Source of the DNA: Selenomonas sp. AB3002
GTDB taxonomy: Bacteria; Bacillota; Negativicutes; Selenomonadales; Selenomonadaceae
Assembly (NCBI RefSeq): GCF_000702545.1
Contig: NZ_JNIO01000002.1
Location: forward strand, 372,001 to 436,000
DNA length: 64,000 bases
Reading direction: 5' to 3'
Below the pieces are notes generated by a model. That model made no database searches and was not told the DNA's origin. It was given only the letters and a program-made list of their open reading frames with translations. Numbering within the stretch: position 1 is the first letter of the stretch; every line of letters starts with the position of its first letter. The translations under genes and the position numbers were made by a program. This document shows positions 17,322 through 24,351 of this stretch, in pieces.

Positions 17322-17897
17322 TTACTTCATTTCCTCATAGACAAAGTTGATTTCATTCTTCTCCATACGCTCAGCCAGGGTAGGTGCCTTCTCGTCCTTG
17401 TCGGAGAGAATCAGCGGCTGGATGGGCCACTCCACCCCTATCTCCGGGTCATCCCAGCGCACATTGCCATCGCACTCAGGCGCGTAGTAGTTATCTGCCT
17501 TGTACTGCACTTCCACATCATCTGTGAGGGTGATGAAGCCATGGGCAAAGCCACGGGGAATAAAGAGCTGCTTCTTATTCTCAGCAGAGAGCTCCACCCC
17601 AACCCACTGAGCGTACTGGGGAGACCCCTTGCGGATATCTACTGCCACATCAAAGATCCGGCCTCTGGTGCAGCGGACCATCTTGGCCTGGCACATAGGG
17701 TTCTGCTGATAGTGCAGGCCACGCAGTATTCCCTTCTGGGAGGAGAAGGACTGGTTGTCCTGCAGGAACTCCACCTCAAGCCCTGCCTCTGTCAGTTTTC
17801 TTTTTGACCAGCTCTCCATGAACCAGCCACGGGCATCACCAAAAACCTGCGGCTCCACTACATAAACACCCTTAAGTTTTGTTTCTGTAACTTTCAT
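17322..17897 (-). CDS. rfbC: dTDP-4-dehydrorhamnose 3,5-epimerase
   Basis: A 191-residue cupin of the RfbC/RmlC family, which epimerises dTDP-4-keto-6-deoxyglucose at C3 and C5. The catalytic His lies in GILRGLHYQQNP (about 56-67). The segments VRCTRGRIFDVAVDIRKGSP and IPRGFAHGFITLTDDVEVQYK are typical, with the active-site Tyr near YYAPECD. Its place between rfbA and rfbB supports the call. The final reductase RfbD is not visible in the window, so the end sugar (rhamnose or another 6-deoxyhexose) is undecided. Confidence 0.95.
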   Translation of the reverse strand: MKVTETKLKGVYVVEPQVFGDARGWFMESWSKRKLTEAGLEVEFLQDNQSFSSQKGILRGLHYQQNPMCQAKMVRCTRGRIFDVAVDIRKGSPQYAQWVGVELSAENKKQLFIPRGFAHGFITLTDDVEVQYKADNYYAPECDGNVRWDDPEIGVEWPIQPLILSDKDEKAPTLAERMEKNEINFVYEEMK

Positions 17898-17911
17898 TCT
17901 CTCTGCGCCCC

Positions 17912-18787
17912 TTACTTTTCTTTAGCCAGCTGCTGCAAATACTTGCCGTAAGCATTCTTCTTCATAGGCTCCGCCAGCCTCAGCAGCTGCTCGCTGTCAA
18001 TATACCCCATGCGATAGGCAATCTCCTCGATGCAGGCCACCTTCAGCCCCTGACGGGCCTGAATGGTCTGGACGAACTGGGCTGCCTGCAGCAGGGACTC
18101 ATGGGTTCCCGTATCCAGCCAGGCATAGCCGCGGCGCATCTTTTCCACCCGCAACTTGCCCGCCTCAAGGTAAGCCTTGTTCACATCAGTGATTTCCAAC
18201 TCTCCACGGGGCGAGGGCTTCACTTCCTTGGCTATATCCACGATGTCCTTATCGTAGAAATACAGGCCAGTCACTGCATAATTAGACTTAGGCTCCTTCG
18301 GCTTTTCCTCCAAGCTGGTAGCGCGTCCTTCCTTGTCAAAAGACACTACGCCATAACGCTCAGGGTCAGATACATAATAGGCAAAGACCGTCGCGCCATC
18401 ATTGCAGGCAGCAGCCCGCTGCATGGCCTTGGCCAGATCAGAGCCATAGAAGATATTGTCACCCAATACCAATGCACAGGCTTCTCCATCAATAAATTTC
18501 TCACCAATGAGAAACGCTTGTGCCAATCCATCTGGGCTAGGTTGCACCGCATAACTGATACTGATACCCAGCTGGCTGCCATCTCCCAAAAGCAGCCTAA
18601 ACGCTTCCTGGTCATTGGTCGTAGTGATGATCAAGATATCATTGATGCCCGCCAGAAGCAAAGTGCTCAAGGGATAATAAATCATAGGCTTGTCGTACAC
18701 AGGCATCAACTGCTTCGACACCACTTCCGTCAAAGGATAAAGACGGGTGCCAGAACCGCCTGCCAGGATAATGCCTTTTTTAATCAA
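17912..18787 (-). CDS. rfbA: glucose-1-phosphate thymidylyltransferase
   Basis: A 291-residue nucleotidyltransferase that makes dTDP-glucose from dTTP and glucose 1-phosphate. The N-terminus [16 protein letters not shown], then [20 protein letters not shown], is the RfbA/RmlA signature; [11 protein letters not shown] carries the metal-binding Asp. The start is a TTG at 18787, seven bases after AGGAGG; no ATG or GTG nearby fits as well. It is the first gene of the rfbACB set. Length and motifs are those of the standard enzyme. Confidence 0.95.
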   Translation of the reverse strand: MIKKGIILAGGSGTRLYPLTEVVSKQLMPVYDKPMIYYPLSTLLLAGINDILIITTTNDQEAFRLLLGDGSQLGISISYAVQPSPDGLAQAFLIGEKFIDGEACALVLGDNIFYGSDLAKAMQRAAACNDGATVFAYYVSDPERYGVVSFDKEGRATSLEEKPKEPKSNYAVTGLYFYDKDIVDIAKEVKPSPRGELEITDVNKAYLEAGKLRVEKMRRGYAWLDTGTHESLLQAAQFVQTIQARQGLKVACIEEIAYRMGYIDSEQLLRLAEPMKKNAYGKYLQQLAKEK

Positions 18788-18844
18788 AAATATTCCTCCT
18801 CACAACTCGGTTGTCAATTCAAACTATATTGTATATCCTTATTT

Positions 18845-19066
18845 AGTATTTGTTGAAATAATAGCAAGAAGATTCCCCAAAAATACGTTGCCTCATGCGC
18901 TACGAAAGTTTATTCGATACCATGAAACAGAAAAAAGACAACCTTAAAAGCCATGCTGAACAATCTAAACGAAATGCTTGCCAAACTAAAAGCATACACC
19001 GAGGACACATATCAGTGGGACACCTACACCGATCTACTGAACCTGAATACACCTACAGGTGAGTGA
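18845..19066 (+). pseudogene. decayed remnant of an Rpn-family gene
   Basis: This stretch aligns with pieces of the Rpn-family gene at 23284-24237. GAAATAATAGCAAGAA corresponds to the leader of that gene. Next comes CATGCGCTACGAA (M-R-Y-E, as in its VMRYEKQ segment). Then, after a frame change, an open stretch from 18953 reads MLNNLNEMLAKLKAYTED and, a few residues on, DTYTDLLNLN. These compare with MLNELQEMNIRLAE and DAYADLVNLI of the other copy. Most of the catalytic half is missing and the frame is broken, so it is a dead, internally deleted copy. The remainder of the 430-base gap (19067-19217) shows no gene. Confidence 0.75.
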
Positions 19067-19217
19067 TATAGCCGCAAAACCAATATCATCGTAACACAGG
19101 AGGTTTTGCATTTTCTGGCACTCTGGGCAACGTTTCAGCTTATTCCATTCTCTCCATCTCAGATGGAGGATTAAAATTCTTGTTCATTCAATTTGATGTC
19201 AATACAGCCACATTACC

Positions 19218-20162
19218 TCAGGTATTCCTGCCCAGATACAAGCATACTTCCTGCTTCAAAATCACCTTGGCACTGGCAAAAATTTCCCTAATGGTGGCCC
19301 CAGCCGATTCCCTATGTCCTCCGCCGCCCAAAGCATAGGCCAAGCCTGACACATCCAGCCTTTCAGACCTTAGGCGCACCCGGCAGGATTTATCATCCTC
19401 TGCCTTCAGCAACACTGCCAGGTCTATGCCATCAATAAAGCGAACCATATCTATCAGCGCGTCGGTAAGCTCCAAATCCCGAAAGCTTTCATCCAAGAAA
19501 ATCCCTACAACCTTGCCCCCGGCGAAGAGTTCCATGGTGCCTAATCCTCTGGCCAGTTCCTCTACCTCATGGAAGGTTTTCCGTGACACAGCCGCAGCCA
19601 AAGCCGCAGACTTCGCCCCTCCCCGCATGAGATTGGCACAAATTTCCAATGTCTCAGGACGGGTATTGGGAAAGGAGAAGAACCCTGTATCCGTGGCTAT
19701 CCCCAGATAGAGACATGAGGCGATCTCCTCAGTGAGTGCCACGCCCCACTCCCTGAAGATGCCGTATAGTATCTCCGCCGTAGCTGAAGCCTCCGGCTCC
19801 ACGTAGGCGTAGTCGGCGCTCATATCATTGAAAGCATGATGGTCTATATTCAGAACCGGAGCAGAGACAGCCTGGCAAACTCTTCCCTCCCTGCCAGGAC
19901 GGGCATCCAGCAGCACGACCAGATCAGCCTCCAAGGGCTGCCCCTCATATCTCTGTATCTCCCCAAAGCCTGGGAGGATATCAAATATCTCCGGCACATG
20001 GTCATCCATCACCACCTGCACCTCTTTGCCCATGCCCTTCAGTACGTGATAAAGGGCCAGGCATGAACCGATGGCATCGCCGTCAGGATGGATGTGAGAG
20101 GTAATAATTAATTTGTCTGCTTTTTCCAACTGTGCCTGAATGTCTTTCAAATCAATCTGCAA
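19218..20162 (-). CDS. nrnA: DHH family phosphoesterase, nanoRNase / pAp phosphatase
   Basis: A 314-residue DHH/DHHA1 protein of the NrnA type, which degrades 2-5-mer RNAs and also removes the 3'-phosphate from pAp. DHH motifs: IITSHIHPDGDAIGS (about 20-34), the Asp in VVLLDARPG, NIDHH (about 110-114) and IATDTGFFSF. The C-terminal DHHA1 motif is LGGGGHRESAG. I choose the TTG at 20162 (ribosome site AGGTGGGGA), overlapping the stop of the cytidylyltransferase gene by 11 bases. Starting there gives the normal family length; the frame is open further upstream but entirely inside the previous gene. Its position at the end of a cluster with a CysC-like kinase raises the idea that its pAp activity is used there. 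Confidence 0.88.
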   Translation of the reverse strand: MQIDLKDIQAQLEKADKLIITSHIHPDGDAIGSCLALYHVLKGMGKEVQVVMDDHVPEIFDILPGFGEIQRYEGQPLEADLVVLLDARPGREGRVCQAVSAPVLNIDHHAFNDMSADYAYVEPEASATAEILYGIFREWGVALTEEIASCLYLGIATDTGFFSFPNTRPETLEICANLMRGGAKSAALAAAVSRKTFHEVEELARGLGTMELFAGGKVVGIFLDESFRDLELTDALIDMVRFIDGIDLAVLLKAEDDKSCRVRLRSERLDVSGLAYALGGGGHRESAGATIREIFASAKVILKQEVCLYLGRNT

Positions 20163-20937
20163 ACAGTCCCCACCTTTTACCTTTTTGCTGTCCCAGCTCA
20201 TTTTTCCACATAACATAGCCAGCAAAGAAATCCAAATCTTCCTTCCGAGTGATCTTGATGTTTGCCTGGGAGCCAAGAGAGAAATACATGGTCTTGCCCA
20301 AGGCATACAGCATGGAGGTTGTATGCTCCTCAATTTCGTCAAGTATGCCCTTATCCAAAGCTTCCTGATATGCATCCCTGATGAAGCCATATTGAAATCC
20401 GTAAGGCGTTCTCATGATAGCCACGGAATCCCTATCTATCATCTCTGCTGTATAATTATCCTTATCCCCGACAGATGAACCGTTCTTCTTTCTTCCGCTA
20501 ATGTCGTAAAAGTCAATGGCAGAAATAGCATTACCCTTTTCTTTGGTCACCTTGATGCAGTCAGAGATAATCTCCTGGGAAACTATTGGATTCACACCAA
20601 AATTCACCAGGACAACATCTTCTTCATTTGCCTTTCTCTCCAGCGCCATCACGCCGTTCAACACAGATTCCTGAAAGTTCTTGCCCCCAGGAGTAATCCA
20701 CCTTATCTTGGAAAAGCCATATTTTTCCTTTATGGACTGAAGATGCTCCTTGTACCCTTCCACACAAACAATCTCAATGGCATCTATGTCAGGGTGGTTC
20801 TGAAACACTTCTATGGTGTAGGCAATGACAGGCTTGCCGAAGACTTCTACAAACTGCTTCGGCACCGCCTGCCCCTCAGCATCGACGGCTCCAAATCTGG
20901 TACCTTTACCTCCAGCAAGTATTATGGCTATATTCAT
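20152..20937 (-). CDS. IspD-like cytidylyltransferase
   Basis: A 261-residue nucleotidyltransferase of the IspD/TarI family. The N-terminus IAIILAGGKGTRFGAV, then VPKQFVEVFGKPVIAYTI, forms the CTP site; VLVNFGVNPIVS replaces the usual HDAARP segment. The family activates methylerythritol, ribitol or related polyol phosphates with CTP. The altered segment, the extra C-terminal 30 residues and the location behind choline-kinase-like and LicC-like genes argue for a surface-polymer enzyme rather than isoprenoid IspD. The substrate is unknown. The ATG at 20937 follows AAGGGGGAATGG; it overlaps nrnA at its 3' end. Confidence 0.8.
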   Translation of the reverse strand: MNIAIILAGGKGTRFGAVDAEGQAVPKQFVEVFGKPVIAYTIEVFQNHPDIDAIEIVCVEGYKEHLQSIKEKYGFSKIRWITPGGKNFQESVLNGVMALERKANEEDVVLVNFGVNPIVSQEIISDCIKVTKEKGNAISAIDFYDISGRKKNGSSVGDKDNYTAEMIDRDSVAIMRTPYGFQYGFIRDAYQEALDKGILDEIEEHTTSMLYALGKTMYFSLGSQANIKITRKEDLDFFAGYVMWKNELGQQKGKRWGLFAD

Positions 20938-20953
20938 TCTGCACCATTCCCCC

Positions 20954-21685
20954 TTATGAAACAGACAAGATGGAGTTCATGTGTATCTCTCTGGCCCGGA
21001 GCAGGTCATCTACACTGTTGACCTCACTCCAGCCATAATCCTTGATGTCCACACAGTTTACTTGGAAGTTATGAAACATAATCATCTGCACCAGAGCATC
21101 TTCAAAATACTGATCATGCATATCCGAGTGAATCATCTCATCAATCTCGGTCTTCAATAGACGGCTGGATACAGGATCAAGCTTGACCAGTGAGCAATAC
21201 TTGGCATCAAAATGTTCCAGCTTCTTGCTCATAACCTGTATCCTATCGTCCTTGATGACACAGTTATAAGCCCCAGGTTTTTGCACCGAGCTGTCAACCA
21301 GAACATAGGGATAATCCGTGGTCTTTACCAAATGCTCCTTAATCAGATTATCTTCAAATACAGTATCCGCGTGGATAATGGACACATTTTCTCTTTCCAG
21401 ATAATTTCTAGCAAACCACAGCGACGAGATGGAGTTTGTCACTTCATAGAACGGATTGACGACAAATTTCACATTATCATCGTGAAGCTCTGCCTTGATA
21501 GTCTCGGCCATATAGCCGAGTACAACTACAATTTCCGCATTCCTGTCAAATTTTCTTATGCCCCGTACTTGACGTTGCAAGACCGTAGTCTGCTCATCAA
21601 GCCTGTAGGACGTTTTGGGATATTTTAATGTCAAGGGCTCCAAGTTTCGCCCCTTTCCCGCCGCCAGGATAATATAGGTATTCAT
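20954..21685 (-). CDS. LicC-like nucleotidyltransferase
   Basis: A 243-residue NTP transferase of the LicC type (CTP:phosphocholine cytidylyltransferase and relatives). The N-terminal AAGKGRNLEPLTLKYPKTSYRL resembles the AAGxGSRLxPLTxxxPK signature, with R-N for the usual R-L. Later segments VVLGYMAETIK, NPFYEVTNSISSLWFA and IIHADTVFED match the metal- and substrate-binding regions of this group. It lies between a choline-kinase-like gene (32 bases upstream) and the IspD-like gene (16 bases downstream). A kinase plus cytidylyltransferase pair of this kind makes a CDP-activated small phosphate ester for a surface glycan. Whether that is choline cannot be told from sequence. Confidence 0.75.
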   Translation of the reverse strand: MNTYIILAAGKGRNLEPLTLKYPKTSYRLDEQTTVLQRQVRGIRKFDRNAEIVVVLGYMAETIKAELHDDNVKFVVNPFYEVTNSISSLWFARNYLERENVSIIHADTVFEDNLIKEHLVKTTDYPYVLVDSSVQKPGAYNCVIKDDRIQVMSKKLEHFDAKYCSLVKLDPVSSRLLKTEIDEMIHSDMHDQYFEDALVQMIMFHNFQVNCVDIKDYGWSEVNSVDDLLRAREIHMNSILSVS

Positions 21686-21717
21686 AGATTCTGCCTCCTA
21701 ATTCTCCAGCTAGAGAA

Positions 21718-22644
21718 TTATCTCTCATACATCTCCAGAGCCAAGCGACTGTAATCCTCAGCATATTTGTGCCACCTTTCCATGTGCGGTGCAGTGGCCT
21801 GTCCCTTGGACTCCTTCAGCATTGCCCAGTGCATATAGAACCAGCCAGACAAGGCAATGTAGGCATAGAAATGCCGTTTTTGCAGTTTAGTAGGTTGGTG
21901 CCGATAGTAAGTGAACAGGATTCTGTCTACTTCCTCACGAGTATGGATGCCACCCGCTACATAGGAACCTATATCAAAGCCAGGGTCACCGTAACCGCCA
22001 TACTCCCAGTCAATCAGGTAAATTTCTTCTTTGTTGATGAGGAAATTCACATCCCTGGCGTCCCCATGGACATTGCACCAGCGAATGCCGTCTGTCTTGG
22101 CCAACTCATGCAGTTTGTAGCAGCGCTCCCGCAGTTCTGCAAAACCTGGGAAATTGCCATATTGCTCCTTGGGAATCTTGGCTTCTATCCCCTCAGCTTT
22201 TTCTATAACATCGAAGTTGTACCTGACCCGGCAGGGAGCTTCATGAAGGCGACGAAAGAGCATTATGGCCCGCACCATATCGTTGAGATCATGATAATCA
22301 AAGTCACGGTGCTCTATGTACCTGGCAATCTTCCAGCCTTCGTCCACATCCATGGCCACCAGCGTAGTATCTATGCCTACATCTTCGACAATCTTCTGCA
22401 TAAGGGTTTCCCTGCCCCTATCCACCAAAGCATTGGAGCCAAGACCCGGATGCCTGTAGATGTACTTGCCACCATTATATTTGAATGAGAGGACTATGTT
22501 CGTCATGCCAGCCTGCACGGGACTTAGTTTTTCTATCTCCTCCTGGCTGCAGTCAAATACCCGGCAGATGTTCCTGATAACCAAGGATTTTATCTCTTCA
22601 GTATAGACACCGCCTGTAGTCTGTATAGATTTCACGTTGCACAC
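21718..22644 (-). CDS. choline/ethanolamine kinase-like (LicA-type) phosphotransferase
   Basis: A 308-residue protein kinase-like fold enzyme. The Brenner motif is NVHGDARDVNFL (about 190-201), and the metal Asp is in LIDWEYGGYGDPGFDIG, both typical of choline kinases such as LicA. The N-terminal half has the nucleotide-binding IYRHPG segment. It likely phosphorylates a small amino alcohol or related group for transfer to a surface glycan by the neighbouring cytidylyltransferase. The start is GTG at 22644 with GAGAGGACGGT upstream; the frame offers no better ATG. It sits 12 bases after the CysC-like gene. Confidence 0.8.
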   Translation of the reverse strand: MCNVKSIQTTGGVYTEEIKSLVIRNICRVFDCSQEEIEKLSPVQAGMTNIVLSFKYNGGKYIYRHPGLGSNALVDRGRETLMQKIVEDVGIDTTLVAMDVDEGWKIARYIEHRDFDYHDLNDMVRAIMLFRRLHEAPCRVRYNFDVIEKAEGIEAKIPKEQYGNFPGFAELRERCYKLHELAKTDGIRWCNVHGDARDVNFLINKEEIYLIDWEYGGYGDPGFDIGSYVAGGIHTREEVDRILFTYYRHQPTKLQKRHFYAYIALSGWFYMHWAMLKESKGQATAPHMERWHKYAEDYSRLALEMYER

Positions 22645-22656
22645 ACCGTCCTCTCT

Positions 22657-23163
22657 CTAATCAGACAGAATCATCTCCACAATCTTCTCCGGTGCCAAAG
22701 TGCCATCATTGACTACCTTAATGTCAGGTGCCTTAGGAAAAGCCAGTTTCATATCCATACCTGCAACATCCTTGCACTCCCCATTTTGCACCTTAGTATA
22801 AAGCCCCTTTTGGTCGCGCTTGATAAGCACTTCCATAGGCACTTCGAGGTATATTTCCTTGTAATTCTCGATATTCGCCCTGTTCCAGTCGCGTACTTCA
22901 TCGAACATACTGATAGTAGAACAGATGACATCAATGCCCTGGTCGGCTATCATCTTGCATACCCGCGCATTACGGTAAGCCCCATCCAGCCTTTCCTCCC
23001 TGCTGTAGCCGCACTTGTCATTGAAGACTATCCTCCCAGCATCACTGTCCAAGAAGAATACATTGGGCTTCTTTGCACGGATCCTCTCATACAAAATTTT
23101 CCCCACAGTAGTCTTCCCTGCCCCAGAAAGGCCGGTGATCCAGTAAACTGTACCTTTATTCAT
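22657..23163 (-). CDS. adenylylsulfate kinase-like protein (CysC family)
   Basis: A 168-residue P-loop kinase of the CysC family. Walker A is GLSGAGKTTVGK (about 11-22). LDSDAGRIVFN stands where APS kinases have LDGDNVR, followed by the CGYSREERLDGAYRN segment. RDQKGLYTKVQNGECKDVAG matches the APS-kinase lid, but STISMFDEVRDWNR replaces the usual ISPF-RxDR segment. Two roles are possible: making PAPS for the sulfotransferase-like protein encoded at 26626-28278, or phosphorylating another nucleotide-linked intermediate. From memory, CysC-like kinases occur in this way in Campylobacter phosphoramidate capsule loci. No ATP sulfurylase is present in the window. The ATG at 23163 follows GGAGTGATC. 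It is first in the set leading to nrnA. Confidence 0.75.
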   Translation of the reverse strand: MNKGTVYWITGLSGAGKTTVGKILYERIRAKKPNVFFLDSDAGRIVFNDKCGYSREERLDGAYRNARVCKMIADQGIDVICSTISMFDEVRDWNRANIENYKEIYLEVPMEVLIKRDQKGLYTKVQNGECKDVAGMDMKLAFPKAPDIKVVNDGTLAPEKIVEMILSD

Positions 23164-23220
23164 TAAAAAGATCACTCCATATTCAAATCTGTTATCTCTC
23201 TCGGTTTTGTTATTACGATA

Positions 23221-23248
23221 TTGACATCAGCTTCCAATTTGCTAAAAT
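23221..23248 (+). promoter_or_regulatory. sigma-70-type promoter of the broken Rpn gene
   Basis: TTGACA (23221-23226) and TAAAAT (23243-23248) are separated by 16 bases, followed by GAAAGGAG (23270-23276) and the ATG at 23284. The same region is partly preserved in the remnant at 18845. Confidence 0.65.
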
Positions 23249-23283
23249 AATAGTAAGAAAATTTCCATGAAAGGAGTTACCCT

Positions 23284-24237
23284 ATGCCGGGAAGAAACAA
23301 GAAAGCACTTACTACTCAGCCCAGCACCATATTCGATGACGTTTACCGAACCATCGTCTAAAAGCTCCCCTTCCTCGTCATCCCCCTTATCAACGAAGCC
23401 TTTGGCACTCATTACAACATGGACACATCTCTCGACCAACTTCGCAATGAGCATCTGGAGATGGCTGGGAAAATCATCACCGACTCCATCTTCCGAATTG
23501 GCGATATGCTATACCACATCGAGTGCCAGAGCACTCCTGACGGCACCATGGCTATGCGCATGTTTGAGTACGATATTGCCATTGCTCTAGAAAAAGCATA
23601 CAAGGGCAAGTCTCCTTACTGTGTCAAGTTCCCTATGTCCGCAGTAATCTATCTGCGCCCCGACAGCAGCGTGAAAGACTTTCTCTCCCTGCAGGTATAT
23701 TTCCCCGATGGGCAGGCGCTCACATACAAAGTCCCTGTTATCAACGTTCAGGAATACTCGCTGGACGGAATCTTTGATAAACAGCTATGGCTTTTTCTCC
23801 CCTTCTATGTCATGAGGTATGAAAAACAACTCAAGCAATTGAAGGGAATCAAAAATAGTCGACAAGCCATGAAACCCATGCTCAATGAACTGCAAGAGAT
23901 GAATATCCGTCTTGCAGAATGTGCAGAGAAAAACCAAAAATTCGATGCTTATGCTGATTTAGTCAACCTGATAATCAAAATCACCAATTACCTATTGAAT
24001 GATAAATCAACCCTAAAAAAGGAGGTTCGAAAGATCATGGGCGGTAAGATACTTGAACTGCATTCCGAAAAAATATCTAAAAAGGTACGGGCCGAAGAAC
24101 GCAAAAGTGCTATCAGCACCCTCATCATTACCTTAAAGGATTTGTCCATAGACCAATCAAAAGCCGTAGAGCAGGTCATGAAAAAATACTCCCTCACCCG
24201 AAGCCAGGCCCAGGCCGTTGTACAGGCTAACTGGTAA
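23284..24237 (+). pseudogene. Rpn-family nuclease/transposase gene with one in-frame stop
   Basis: From the ATG at 23284, with its own ribosome site, the frame encodes MPGRNKKALTTQPSTIFDDV and five more residues, then a TAA at 23359-23361 (codon 26). The same frame continues KLPFLVIPLINEAFGTHYNM and runs to the stop at 24237, giving all family landmarks. These are SIFRIGDMLYHIECQST with the catalytic core, MAMRMFEYDIAIALE, a helical C-terminal half and a terminal HTH-like SLTRSQAQAVVQ. The stop replaces what is normally a charged residue before the LPxLVIPLINE segment. Reinitiation at an internal ATG (23419) could still give a protein lacking the first 45 residues. All other positions look intact, so the mutation is recent, or a sequencing error. 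Confidence 0.8.
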
Positions 24238-24242
24238 TTCCA

Positions 24243-24273
24243 AAACTCCCGCCTCCTATAAAGGCGGGAGTTT
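24243..24273 (+). terminator. rho-independent terminator after the broken Rpn gene
   Basis: Stem AAACTCCCGCC / GGCGGGAGTTT with a 9-base loop, followed by TTATTTTT, directly after the stop at 24237. Confidence 0.85.
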
Positions 24274-24351
24274 TTATTTTTCTGCGACCAAACCAAACAG
24301 AAAAATAAGTCTTTAATAACCACTTTTATATGGTAAACTCATCAAAAAATT

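Noticed and set aside
19218-20390. A 390-residue form of NrnA starting at 20390
   Set aside because: The first 76 codons lie inside the cytidylyltransferase gene in another frame and do not resemble the family; the TTG at 20162 restores the usual length.
20152-23163. A complete Campylobacter-type O-methyl phosphoramidate pathway
   Set aside because: The CysC-like kinase and a LicC-like cytidylyltransferase are suggestive, but the glutamine kinase and amidohydrolase of that pathway are absent and a choline-kinase-like gene is present instead.
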